From Anodontia alba (taxonomy: Eukaryota; Mollusca; Bivalvia; Lucinida; Lucinidae), in the NCBI GenBank assembly GCA_964016985.1, contig OZ024821.1:14185211-14249210 (forward strand): a stretch of 64,000 nucleotides of DNA. Reading direction: 5' to 3'. Under the pieces are notes generated by a model. It saw only the letters and a program-made list of their open reading frames with translations. It was not told where the DNA came from and did not search any database. A program made the position numbers and the translations under genes. Shown piece by piece: positions 1 to 10,157 of the stretch; the first letter of the stretch is position 1; the number at the start of each line of letters is the position of its first letter.

Positions 1-145
1 AGATGACATGTGGAAATATTTTTCTTTTGCCCATAAAACAGGATTTGACATTTCATACAAATTATCTCCAATCATGGAGACAATTTTCATGAAATGTTAA
101 AGCCAGTTCTCTGGGAAATTGAGAAAAAAATTATTCTAATACAGT
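1..145. repeat. MITE-C copy, cut by window edge
   Basis: The stretch has the MITE-C core: two arms carrying a TTTGACATTTCAT-like sequence face each other around a short GGAGACAATTT centre, with AT-rich outer arms. The left end lies outside the window, so the full length is unknown. Confidence 0.6.
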
Positions 146-285
146 GACGGACGGTCTAACATTTTTTTTAAGTCAACAACATAAGAAATGCATGTAAACA
201 TCAGTGTTCCAGTCAAAACTGTTGGCGGGATTTCTTTATGCCATGACCTAATGTTTTGACCCCGCAAGACCTACATTTGTACTTT

Positions 286-396
286 GGACCTGTTATTACT
301 GAATGACATTTTAAAATGCTTTGCTAAATGCTTATTTTTCAAGAAGACATTCAAATGAACTGATTAGTTCTCTATCCTAAGGAAAGAATCAATATA
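286..396 (+). repeat. Direct repeat, copy 1 (partner at 1040)
   Basis: About 110 bases starting GGACCTGTTATTACTGAATG recur almost unchanged at 1040-1149, 754 bases downstream. I see no coding potential. The two copies bracket a block of SINE pieces. Confidence 0.85.
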
Positions 397-427
397 TTCT
401 TTTTCTTTTGAAACCATTTTATAATCT

Positions 428-570
428 TTTGTATGTTTGTGTTGAGGTTTTATGGCCCTGTCAACCCAATGGGGTCGAGCGCGGTCAGTTTACCTAACAA
501 CACTTTTTCTCAGCAAGCTTAGTCCTCTAAGCGGTTAACCAGTATTGTGCACATTCTTTCGACAGAATCT
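428..570 (-). mobile_element. SINE-A fragment (3' part)
   Basis: It matches the tail and central domain of the full SINE-A copies, for example the one at 22338-22641, including GTTGAGGTTTTATGGCCC and CTTAGTCCTCTAAGCGGTTA. The tRNA-like head, which would be at the right, is missing. Confidence 0.75.
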
Positions 571-728
571 TTTGACACTTTTAAATGACATCAATAAAAT
601 TTGCAATCTTACATCATTTCACTTGTACAATGGCATGATAGTATTCTAAAGGAAACATTTCCTCCAAGGAACTATGAGTTTTACTTTCGCAGTAATCACT
701 AAAACTAGCTTCAGATATGTATGATGAT

Positions 729-897
729 GATGATTTGGCATTTTACATCCCTTTCAATATTATTTAAGTCATATTAAGACAATGGAAGGGTGATGATGAA
801 AGGCTCTGTGCAATGACGCACCACAGTCATGAGCTGGAGTGGATTCCAACCCAGGACATTGTGATCCTAAGTCAGGAGCGCAGACCACTTGGACACC
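729..897 (-). mobile_element. SINE-B, tRNA-derived
   Basis: Read on the minus strand it starts TGTCCAAGTGGTCTGCGC, like a tRNA with an A box, and carries GGTTGGAATCC as a B box. The body, with GATGATGAAAGGCTCTG on the plus strand, matches the copy at 25622-25805. Confidence 0.7.
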
Positions 898-901
898 CAC
901 A

Positions 902-1037
902 CACTTCAATTTGGTGTTTTATGTCCCATTTTATATTATTTAAGCAGCTATTAAATACCAGTTGACAGATTTTGGTATGACCCTGCTTGGGAACAAACCC
1001 AAAACTTTTCGGTCCAAAGACAGACACTGTACCAAGC
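902..1037 (-). mobile_element. tRNA-like SINE fragment
   Basis: On the minus strand a B-box-like GGTTTGTTCCC is followed by a tail (ATAAAACACCAAATTG) that resembles the SINE-B tail. It abuts the SINE-B copy on its left. It is weaker than the full copies. Confidence 0.45.
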
Positions 1038-1039
1038 CT

Positions 1040-1149
1040 GGACCTGTTATTACTGAATGACATTTTAAAATGCTTTGCTAAACGCTTATTTTTCAAGAAG
1101 ACATTCAAATGAACTGATTAGTTCTCTATCCTAAGGAAAGAATCAATAT
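1040..1149 (+). repeat. Direct repeat, copy 2 (partner at 286)
   Basis: Second copy of the repeat described at 286-396, with a few substitutions (for example TAAACGCTT against TAAATGCTT). Confidence 0.85.
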
Positions 1150-1171
1150 TTTCCTCCTGATGTAGTTAACA

Positions 1172-1415
1172 GGGCCCAGTTGTTCAAAGCTAACGACATC
1201 GTTAGTTAACGATTCGTTAAAAATTACATTGACTGATACGCAAATATGCTGAAATTTTTTGCTGAAAAAATGTGAGTAGCTTTTGCAGTGCAAAAGCTAC
1301 TCACATTTTTTCAGCAAAAAATATCAGAATATTGTGTATTGAATCCGCTAAAACAGTTAACGAAATGACCCTTAACGAGCTCGTTAAGCTAACAACGCTT
1401 TGAACAACTGGGCCC
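1172..1415 (+). mobile_element. MITE-A, full copy
   Basis: A 244-base palindromic element ending in GGGCCCAGTTGTTCAAAG and its inverse. The centre is a perfect hairpin with arms TGAGTAGCTTTTGCA. Subterminal arms carry GTTAGTTAACGATTCGTTA. It has no ORF, so it is non-autonomous. Other full copies are at 10230, 18945, 19675 and 57332. Confidence 0.93.
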
Positions 1416-1428
1416 AGAATGTAAAGAA

Positions 1429-1620
1429 TAGCTCTAGATAAGAGCGGGTATCAGGTAAATAGAGTTCTTATTTCTGGATGAAAACATACATTGTGGGTAC
1501 TCATTAGAAGGACCTATCTGAGGTGCTTCTAACGAGTACTCACAGTATATGTTTTTGTTGAGAAATAAGAAAAATATAGATACTTTTTGGTTTAAAAAAG
1601 GCGCCTTAACAAGAGCTATG
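1429..1620. mobile_element. MITE-B copy
   Basis: Its ends are TAGCTCTAGATAAG and an inverse AGAGCTA. Inner arms ATTGTGGGTACTCATTAGAAG and its inverse face each other, flanked by TTTCTTATTT and AAATAAGAAAAAT. Confidence 0.85.
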
Positions 1621-1627
1621 CTACAGA

Positions 1628-1785
1628 TTAACACTTAGCATACTGGATAAAAATTTCAGCAGACCACAATTTGAAATATTTTTCTTACCTTTCCAAGAAA
1701 ATAGGCTTTGACAGTTCATGCATATCAATACAAAAATAACATAAATTTGTTGTCTGCTGAATTTGCCCAGAGAGTGGTAAAAGTC
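1628..1785. mobile_element. MITE-C copy
   Basis: It begins TTAACACTTAGCATACTGGA and ends near CCCAGAGAGTGGTAAAAG, the two MITE-C ends. The central palindrome is degraded. Confidence 0.75.
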
Positions 1786-1821
1786 AAGGAAAACAGTTTC
1801 ACAAACATATTTACTACATGT

Positions 1822-2175
<354 letters not shown>

Positions 2176-2448
2176 CTAGTGTTGTTGATAAAAGTACAGA
2201 GACTATCTTCATAACAAAAAATAAATAAATAAACGCAAAAAAAAAAAAAAAAAATACATGTACATTGTTATGCAGTATTTCATTTATTCAGTGAAACTTC
2301 AATGACTCACACTGATAATTCGTACTACCGTGGCTGTGGCTGATTTGAACTTGTATTTAAGTTCTTAGGAAATTCTTTCAACAGCTCAAGAAAACAAATA
2401 TCAAATGATATTTTAAGGAAGCTTTCTGATTTAATCATGAATACGTAT

Positions 2449-3183
2449 CAGGGATCAGGCTACAGGGCGACTGGGGCAAAACAGTCGCCCTTGAGGGCTC
2501 TGAGTCATCCTGGGAAGCCCTGAGGGCGACAAAAACTTCGCCCTCAATTTTTGCAACTTCTGAAAAAGCTTATACTTGTGCAAAACGAACTTTTTGTCAG
2601 GAGAAATCCAGTAAAAATTGAACAAACATGCAAAGGTGAAATTCTTTTGAAAAAAAGTTGTTAGAAGTATCAGAAATGTCACAGAATAAAAGTCTAATGT
2701 GGTTAAACAAGTTTTGGAGGAAAACTGTTTGCCTGCTAAGTGACCAAAAGATCGTTTTGGTCAATGTCATTAGTTTTCGTGGGTGTCCGTTTTTTCATAA
2801 ATGAACCATTTACGTGCTGAAAATTGATCAGAAACCACATTAATAATGTTAACAACTAAGTTTAAAAGTTGACAGACATTTTAGCTTAACAAATTTCTTT
2901 TTATCATTATGTTTATAGCTTATCAGATCTTGATGTTTTGACTGAGAAGACCAATTTCCAAAAAGATATGGGTGCAGATATGACTACAGTAAAAATTGTT
3001 TCCTTTTTTTGTTAATTCCCAAGACAATGCGGTAAAGCGAGTCAAGAGTCCTTAAGTGTCATGCTCAGTAAGGTGATAGGTTAACCGAGTCTTGACTTCT
3101 CCCTCATCCTATAAAACTTCTCCCTGTTTTGTCTGAAGAGAGAAGTCACTTCTCCCTAAATTTCTGAGCCCGCTTGACCCCTG
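2449..3183. mobile_element. hAT-like non-autonomous element, copy 1
   Basis: Its ends are CAGGGATCAGGCT and CGCTTGACCCCTG, imperfect inverses beginning CAGGG, flanked by CGTAT and TGTAT, a likely 5-base target duplication with one mismatch. It holds GGGCGAC-rich arms near the left end and several CTTCTCCCT repeats near the right. A second, inverted copy lies at 32954-36107. No transposase is present. The superfamily call rests only on ends and flanks. Confidence 0.7.
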
Positions 3184-3246
3184 TGTATGTTGTGTGTACT
3201 CATTAAAATTGCCTCGAGACAGTTCTAATGAGTACACACAACATAC
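3184..3246. repeat. Palindrome (MITE-B type core)
   Basis: TATGTTGTGTGTACTCATTA faces its inverse around a 20-base centre. This is the same core as in MITE-B, and it abuts the right end of the hAT-like element. Confidence 0.75.
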
Positions 3247-3527
3247 CATTATTATATAGGATTGAAATGACATCCCTAGATAATCCCCTAACTTTGCCTC
3301 CTAACCTAATACAACAGTTAACTCTCAGTAGTTATAGAACAAATTTCATGGTCCCAAAGATATTCGAGACATTGAAGTTTGACAGTACCATCTAACCATC
3401 TCACCATCTCACCAAGATGGCTCAATTGAGATGTCCCAACACACACTATATTGGCTATTTTATTATATCGTGAATATCATGTAAATATGTAAAACATACA
3501 CCTGATTTTTCTAACCTCATATATAGG

Positions 3528-3731
3528 TTAACCCTTAAAGTGCCAATCATGACCGCAGTAGACAACAATTTTTTTTTATTATTTTTCTGAGAAAACAAGC
3601 CTTGACATTTCATGTGATTTGTCTGCTTGGCAGACAATTCACATGAAATGTCAAGACTTGTTTCCTCTGAAAAATAAAAAAAAATTAGAATGTCGTCTGC
3701 TACAAATTTTGCTTGCAGCTTTAAGGGTCAA
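3528..3731. mobile_element. MITE-C variant
   Basis: It starts TTAACCCTTAAAGTGCC and ends CTTTAAGGGTCAA. Inner arms CTTGACATTTCATGTGA and its inverse surround GTCTGC. It is a relative of MITE-C with different end sequences. Confidence 0.8.
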
Positions 3732-3771
3732 TACGTAAATACACTGGAATCTCTATATAGGAAACTTAGCT

Positions 3772-4007
3772 TGTTTGTGTTCAGGTTTTACGGCCTAGTC
3801 AACCCAATGGGGTCATGTTGAGCGTGGTCAGTTTACCTTACCACACTTTTACTGGGCAGGCTTAGTCCTCTAAGCGGTTAACCAGTATTGAGCACATTCT
3901 TATGCCAGTAACTGACAACTGCCCTTCTTGAATCAGCGAATGGGAGAAAATGGCCGTAGAAAATATTTTGTCATCAGTCTCCACGAAAGAATGTTGCTGA
4001 CCAGCCT
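3772..4007 (-). mobile_element. SINE-A, tRNA head missing
   Basis: Tail and central domain match the full copies (GGTTTTACGGCCTAGTCAAC, ACAACTGCCCTTCTTGAATC, CACGAAAGAATGTTGCTGAC). It breaks off at the point where the tRNA-like head should begin. Confidence 0.85.
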
Positions 4008-4089
4008 GGTGTATATAAGACAGTTCATTATAAGACCTTCTTGGATGTAACACAGTTTAAGTGGACACAAAAGTGTTGTATCCAAACAA

Positions 4090-4160
4090 ACATTTAAAGA
4101 TTATATAGAAAAATGACCATTTATGGTCATTTTTCTAAATAATCTAGACATTTTTTTAGA
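4090..4160. repeat. Palindrome, AGATTATATAGAAAAATGACC type
   Basis: AGAAAAATGACCATTTATGG runs into its inverse. A relative with the same arms lies at 21785-21868, so this is a small interspersed foldback family. Confidence 0.75.
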
Positions 4161-4539
4161 TACAACACGGTTGTGTAGCTAACAGCTTTTGCTTTGGATC
4201 CCAGCAATAACGTTAAAGAGGTTATGGCATACCAATTATCCAGACAGACTATCTCATCTATTCCATGTAGTAAACAAACAGTATCATAACTGAGCAATAA
4301 TTATGACATGAGGCTAGGACATGAACAGATCAAAGGGGCATATCATGAATGAAGCACTCATCAATTTTGCCCATTTTTGATAGCACTCTAACAAATGGAC
4401 AAGCATGCATATCTATGTAGTCTGACTTGTCTTCGCTGTTCTTACAAAATATTGGAGTTCCTTAAGCAATCTGTAGCAAAAAGTAACAAAATACTTAAAG
4501 CACTTGTATACTTAAAGAGTTTAACTTGCGGAATAAACA

Positions 4540-4703
4540 TAACTCCAGATAAGTGGGGATGTTTTTCTTATTTTGCTAAGAAAACATAGGTTGTGGTTAC
4601 TCATTAGAAGCACAATGAGTACCCATAAAATATGCTTTTCAAGGAGAAATAAGAAAAATCTCAACATTTTTTTATTGGAAATAATTGTCATATCTGGAGC
4701 TAT
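4540..4703. mobile_element. MITE-B copy
   Basis: Ends TAACTCCAGATAAG and TATCTGGAGCTA are inverses. The core keeps GTGGTTACTCATTAGAAGC and AATGAGTACCCATAA. Confidence 0.8.
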
Positions 4704-4758
4704 GAATTGAGCACTCTTGTAAGGGTTTTCACTGCAAACATTCTATAAAGTTCATATA

Positions 4759-5091
4759 CAGTTGACTCTCCCTATCTTGACCTCGCTTACCTCGAATAAC
4801 CGCTTATCTCAAAGTGAAAATCTGGTCCCTGCCTAAGCATGAGCATCTAATAACAGGTAAAAAATATTGTGGAAAAGAGGAGAAATTGCTCCTAAGGAGC
4901 AATTTCTCCTCTTTTCCACAATATTTTCAATATATCTCTAACTTCAAGAATCTAATTATATATATATATTTGTTAAATGTGGTTAATCAAATTATTTTTT
5001 CCTCAATTCTGCAAATCTGATATGTCGAGGTACGGATATCTCGAAGTATTTCAGAGAGTCCCTTGGAATTCGAGATAACGAGAGTCGACTG
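4759..5091. mobile_element. MITE-H, pogo/Tigger-like, TA flanked
   Basis: Ends CAGTTGACTCTC and GAGAGTCGACTG are inverses, and each is flanked by TA. The centre is a long hairpin with arms GTGGAAAAGAGGAGAAATTG. TA duplication and CAGT ends fit Tc1/mariner-type pogo MITEs. A truncated relative lies at 60508-60689. Confidence 0.8.
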
Positions 5092-5294
5092 TACTAAGAT
5101 GCCAGTTGAGAAACCCTGGCTTGTATGAGTTTGTCCTGTTCATCTACATTTGCATCTTTTCTGATATTGTAAGCCAATCAATGAATATGAGGTTCATTCA
5201 GGAAGTAATGCAAGCAATATTCATGTGTGTGTCAAAGTTATGGGACAGTTTACACTACTTATTGAATTACTCTCAGAATTCCACTAAAACTTAC

Positions 5295-5405
5295 CTCCAT
5301 TGGGTAGATTATGGTTTGAGAAATTGCACCCGCTAGTGAGCCTGCACAAAACCTCTCCAAAACTGCTGTCTCTCGTGTACCATCACCATGAAACAGCCGT
5401 TTTAA
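5295..5405 (-). CDS. SLC25A25: SCaMC exon: carrier repeat 2, first half
   Basis: The exon has 37 codons in phase 0 at both ends, with acceptor ATTCCAG|TTA and donor GAG|GTAAGT. The peptide runs LKRLFHGDGTRETAVLERF, then CAGSLAGAISQTIIYPME. That is the inter-repeat loop followed by transmembrane helix 3 with its GxxxG-like small residues, ending in the P-x-E half of the carrier signature. The basic residue of the signature is the first lysine of the next exon (1993-2160). The variable loop agrees with SCaMC proteins in length; its residues differ, as expected. Confidence 0.95.
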
Positions 5406-5504
5406 CTGGAATAATGAAAAAACAAAACTAAAGATCTTCCTTCCATTATCAGATTAAAGAAAACTATTTTGTTGAATTGTTAATAATCTCTCCCCTATAG
5501 CATC

Positions 5505-5760
5505 TTAATGCTTAGCACTCTAAGCAAAAGTTTCAGTAGATGACATATAGATATATTTTTCCCAGAAAACAGGTTTTGACATTTCATGAAAATGGTCTCA
5601 AGTGGAGACTGGAGACAACTTGCATGTAATGTCAAAACCTGTTTTCTGGCTCCACTGGAGACAATTTGCATGAAATGTAAAAACACTTTTCTGAGAAAAA
5701 TAAGAAAAAAATCTTCAATTTGTCATCTGCTTTTCACCCATAGGGGTTGGTAAAGGTTAA
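5505..5760. mobile_element. MITE-C copy
   Basis: It begins TTAATGCTTAGCACTC and ends GTTGGTAAAGGTTAA, so TTAA is at both ends. The core arm AGGTTTTGACATTTCATG occurs with two nested inverse arms, suggesting an internal duplication of the hairpin arm. Confidence 0.8.
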
Positions 5761-5764
5761 AAAA

Positions 5765-6235
5765 AAGCTCCATACACAAGACCTTTCACAGGACAGGACA
5801 GCTCACATAACTTGTGCTAGTCTATTAGAAGCATTAATTCTAAGTCCATGACCTTGACCCCAAGGTCACTAAGGTTGTAAACAGCTTCATGACAACAAAA
5901 CCGGTCTCAGTACAGGGTACTCACCTAACTTGCACTTGTCTACCATATGAAAATTGCCGTCCATGACCTTGACCTCAAGGTCACTAAGGTTGTACAGTGC
6001 TTGCACTGAAAATTACTTTGAAACAGTATTTAACAACAGTCCAAGTATCATAAATACTTGGACTGTTATTAAATACTGGTTCATAATCAGCTAAATCTAC
6101 ACAGGCATTCAAATGATACAGATCTATAATATAAAATGTCCATGACCTTCTTCTTAAGGTCACAGAGAGAATCAACATGCAACATCTAAGCTTTTTACCA
6201 GTACCTAACAACAGTCCAAGTTTCAACTCAATCCA
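5765..6235. repeat. Diverged repeat with TGACCTTGACC motifs
   Basis: CCATGACCTTGACC followed by AAGGTCACTAAGGTTGTA occurs twice, about 120 bases apart, and a decayed third copy lies near 6140. A clean hairpin (CAGTCCAAGTAT with its inverse) lies at about 6030-6070. The motif style matches TRE-6 and TRE-8, but no element ends are seen. Confidence 0.5.
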
Positions 6236-6948
6236 TTAAAGTATTAAAAAGGCATAGCTCTTTAAAATACTTGAACATAACAATACCTGATGCACACTCC
6301 AACGCTGGGGTGACAAAAATAGCTTTTCCCCATATTTGTTTATACATGCTAATAATGTTAATATCTACTTTGACATAAAATGTGATATGCACTGAATTAC
6401 TATATTTTCCTTAAATATATGGACACCATAACTTCTCGCCATACTTGTCCTAAAATTTGAATTAAGTCCATTTTTTTTATTATTATTCTGCACATAAGGG
6501 ATAATTCATAGTTCAGGAACAGTCTCCTATTTTAATAATTTAGTAGCCATTGACTCATACATTTTTTCTGACTGATTATAGTCATAATTTAGCTGCTTTG
6601 TTCTGGTAAAGTATTTTAGCAACATACATGAAGTTTCATAAATTATCGCTGTCATGATAACATTGGGTCAATGATATTGGCGCAAGTCAACAGGCTTGAT
6701 TTCCTGAAGTTTTATGCAACAAATCTGAAAGCCAAACTAGAACTTAAAAGCAGTCATTGTATTAAGCCTTTAATAATGAGCAAATACACACCCAGATCAG
6801 ATGCCACATTCTGCTTTGTCTGTGCAGGGTCTAAACTGTTTGCCACACATCCAGCAGCTTTTAGACCTATCAACAGTTTCTAAATACGACATTATATTGA
6901 CCAGTACAAGATCAATACACTGAAACTTGTTTAGTGTTTGCTTAACCC
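6236..6948. other. Intron, MITE-E-like fragments only
   Basis: I see no exon here. Fragments resembling MITE-E inner sequence appear (CATACTTGTCCTAAAATTTG near 6440, CAGATCAGATGCCACATTCTG near 6795), but no complete ends. Confidence 0.4.
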
Positions 6949-7159
6949 TTAACCCATGTCTTGCTGAATAAATGAAGATGTCACGCTCATTTCTAATTTT
7001 CAGCCAATCAGATTGCTTGATTCACTTTGTTGATACAAATTCACATACCAAGTGACAAACAGTGCAGATCCAGATCATTTGGCTTATAAAACAAACTGAT
7101 CTGGATTTATACTGTGTGCAAAGGCAGGGCAAATTGGGGTTCAGCAGAACCAGAGTTAA
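6949..7159. mobile_element. MITE-D copy
   Basis: TTAACCCATGTCTTGCTGAA on the left and CAGCAGAACCAGAGTTAA on the right form the ends, with TTAA on both sides. The core arms carry CAGATCCAGATCA. It lies about 120 bases from the donor side of the exon at 7281. Confidence 0.85.
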
Positions 7160-7280
7160 AATGCCACGGAATATTATGGCACAAGATATCCTAATTTTGA
7201 AAACTTTATTTGCAACAATGGACATGTCTAAAGTCAAAGATGGTTGAGCCCACTTTAGGAACTCGGACAGAATGACTAAC

Positions 7281-7433
7281 CTGCTCATATGCCATGAACT
7301 TCAATGCCGTTTCTGGTGCTATTTTTATCACATTGGTCCCGTTTCCTCTCCACAATGATTTCATGCCACCTTCTTTTAACATCTGTCGGAATCCAGATAC
7401 AATTGTCATATTGTTTTTACTAGAACCATGAAC
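7281..7433 (-). CDS. SLC25A25: SCaMC exon: carrier repeat 1, second half
   Basis: The exon has 51 codons in phase 0 at both ends, with acceptor TTCCAG|GTT and donor CAG|GTTAGT. It runs from [10 protein letters not shown] through [20 protein letters not shown] to KFMAYEQ. The [16 protein letters not shown] block is the matrix helix and start of helix 2, among the most conserved parts of SCaMC proteins. It includes the RGNGxNVxKIAPE residues that line the transport cavity. The preceding exon ends on LLQ, so the junction reads LLQ-VHG, as in the family. Confidence 0.97.
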
Positions 7434-7551
7434 CTGGAACAGAGTGTTCATATTACTAACACTAACCATGCTATTGGCAAATTCAGCAGACAACAAACAG
7501 ACACTATTTTCTTTATTTTCTTAGAAATAGGATCTGACACTTCATACAAAT

Positions 7552-8929
7552 CAGGGTTCGCACTAGGATTTTTTTTTCTTTCGCCACCATTTTCGCCAAT
7601 TTGATTTTTTTTTTGTGCCATTTTCAATAACTTTGAGCCAGATTTTGAGCAAAATTTTGGCCATTTTTCGCCAAAGAATTATCTTGTCAGAAAAAAGGTG
7701 TTCTTTTATTGATTCCTTTAATTGCAGCAGTAGATTAAAAACTTCTGCTGTAATTAATTAATTAATTATAATGTCATGAATTAATAATAAGTCTTTGTTT
7801 TGCATATCGAATGTTGAAGACACAAAAATAGAACACTTTACATGGAAACAAAAGTTCTGAAAAGTGCTGTATAAGCCAATAAATATAATGTTATTAATGT
7901 ATTATACTGTAAGAGAATAACGTACAAAATATTCATTTGTACCCTGATTAATGCGGGGTAATTTTCTTACACAGCAGGTTTTACTGTTTTAAGGGAGCTA
8001 ATTGCAACTGACTTAAAAGGGAGTTTACTCCAACTGCTTTACGAGTCGGGTCTATGTGAAATGGAATGGGGAACAGCATTTTTTATGAATCGCGCCAATA
8101 AAAAAGAGGGGGCATAATAAGCGGTTAACCAGTACATTGAACACCCTTCCGCAAGAAACTTGTAACTGCCAATCTTGAAGCAGGGGAAAGAGCGAATGAC
8201 CGTAGCAAATATATGTTTCATAATAAATCGTTACAATCTGTGTGGATCGAATGCGCGATCCGGACCATCGGAGACTAATGTGTCCACCTCCGAGACATTA
8301 TTCGTGTTTTTGTTGTTTTTTTTGTTGTTGTTTTTTTCGGGACGACGTTCGTTGATCGCCAAATTAAATTAAGGTTCATAAGAAGGTACCGAAACATGCT
8401 TAATTAATGTCAGCACTGTCAAAGTGTACTTACCGGTTTAATAAGCCGAACCGATTAATGACAATAATTATTTCTCGTGTAATCAATTTGTTTTCCACCT
8501 TTGTGTTTGACATAGGGTTCCACGCGATTACATTCTGGGTAAATTTCCGTGACGTAGGCGATGCGACTCTGACATTAATTCCTGATTGGTAGTTTCGGAA
8601 GAGCGTTATGAATATTGAGAACGAAAGGCGTGGAAAGTGGGCGGTGCTACTGTCAAACTGCGCATCATGGCACGTGACCTTATATCGCTTTCATCAAATT
8701 CAGGTTAATTTGATCAGCTACCGTTTTCTCATCGATAATTGAGTTGTTAATTGGCGAATTATACAATCAAGGAAGGTGCGATAGACACGCGCGACAATTA
8801 TATGGCTCAGTAGCGGTTAATTCAGGCGATTTTTTTTCGCCGCTTGTTTTTGCCAATTTATGATTTTTTGAGCCAAATTTTATTTTTCTGCGCAAATGGC
8901 GACAATGGCGATAGGTAACGGGAACCCTG
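7552..8929. mobile_element. hAT-like element, 1378 bp, 5-base TSD
   Basis: Ends CAGGGTTCGC and GGGAACCCTG are inverses, and exact CAAAT copies flank them at 7547-7551 and 8930-8934. Subterminal arms are rich in TTTCGCCA and TTTTTTGAGCCA on both sides. The element sits inside a MITE-C (left part 7460-7551; right part from 8930, itself interrupted, with the MITE-C end near 9240-9299). No transposase ORF is visible, so it is non-autonomous or decayed. Confidence 0.8.
8115..8245 (-). mobile_element. SINE-A-like central domain inside hAT-like element
   Basis: TAAGCGGTTAACCAGTA, ACTGCCAATCTTGAAGCAG and GAATGACCGTAG match the SINE-A centre. Its tRNA head is decayed, so it is older or from another subfamily. 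Confidence 0.55.
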
Positions 8930-9410
8930 CAAATTCTCCCCATAGGAAGCATTTGCCTGAAGTGTTAAATCCTATTTTCTAGATAAGAACAAGAAAAACA
9001 CCTAACTGCATTATGGATGGGTTTTTTAAATAACGAAGTGAGTAAGAGTTGTCTCTCTTGCATGTGAAACATCTACTGGTCCTCCTCTTCATCCCTACCA
9101 AATATGAAAGCAATCCATTGAAGAATAAAGGTAACATATAACTTTGAAAAAAGGTTAACCAAAAGGTAAACCTCGGACGCCCGCCCACCCGCCCGATGCC
9201 CACCTGGACATCGCTATTTTAAAGGACGGTTTTAAAAACCCGTCCAAACATATTTCAAAATGACATCTGCTAAAATTTTTACCAAGCATGCTAATCTTGT
9301 CATACAGTATATGCTATATAACTGGAAAACATGTTTTATGCTAGATAAGAGAAGTCCATAACTCTAAGTAAGGCACATTTTTTTTTTACAAACCTGTACT
9401 GATCTTTCTC

Positions 9411-9620
9411 TTAACCCACTGTATACTGAATAGTCTCTCCCACACTATATATTGGAAGAGTCCAATGTCAAATTTAGGTACACCAGGCTATGAGAAAAAT
9501 GATTAAACTATTTGCAAACAGTGGAGACCCTGATCAGACACCGTGTTCTGCGGCATCTGATCTGGGTCTGCACTGTTTGCCAATTACCCTTTTACAGGTC
9601 TCCCGACTACAATGGGTTAA
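9411..9620. mobile_element. MITE-F, TTAA flanked, 210 bp
   Basis: It starts TTAACCCACTGTATACTG and ends CTACAATGGGTTAA. The core arms AAACAGTGGAGACCCTGATC and CTGATCTGGGTCTGCACTG are inverse and resemble the cores of MITE-D and MITE-E. Confidence 0.8.
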
Positions 9621-9621
9621 G

Positions 9622-10026
9622 AAATAGAACAGCTCTACAGTACCTTAGATAAGCTGCTTTTTGGGGTACTTACCCAATTAAAATTCCTGAAAAAGCAATT
9701 CAAATTAAATTTATGGGGTAAATACCCAAATACCTGTATTTCACACATTAAACAAAACAGAGTGGCCAAAAGAAAAATCTTGATACCTAATTCAATGAGA
9801 AATGGGTGGGTAAAATAGCCCAAAATACCATATTGCTTAAAATCTTATCTAAGGCACTAAGCTCTAGCTGAGAATTGTTGAGTAATAAATCACAGGTTGA
9901 AGGTCAGCTTAATGTAGCTCAAATCATGAGCGCATAGCGCGAGTGATTTATCTACTTACAACTGTCCAACAAACTGTAATTTATTACAATTCACGTACTA
10001 GAGCTGTTCTATTTTGATTCTAACAC
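9622..10026. mobile_element. TIR element with a second TIR pair inside
   Basis: Outer ends AAATAGAACAGCTCTA and TAGAGCTGTTCTATTT are perfect inverses. Inside, CCTTAGATAAG (from 9644) and CTTATCTAAGG (to 9854) form another inverted pair, probably a second MITE nested in the first. No ORF is present. Confidence 0.75.
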
Positions 10027-10157
10027 ACTAAAATTGACAAAAATGCCATTGATTCCTTCAAATCCTCTCAACCGTCTGCCATTGTTCGACGAAACCCTGC
10101 CAACTTCCTTGCCTGTAACACATGTATATACGTCTATTTGTAATGTAACTGATGCCA

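Noticed and set aside
2239..2258. Poly-A run as a retrocopy tail
   Set aside because: No recognisable retrocopied gene or SINE body precedes it on either strand. It is treated as a simple repeat.
7022..7288. 88-residue ORF overlapping an SCaMC exon
   Set aside because: It is mostly MITE-D sequence read through on the minus strand and ends inside the intron. The real exon is in a different frame with proper splice sites.
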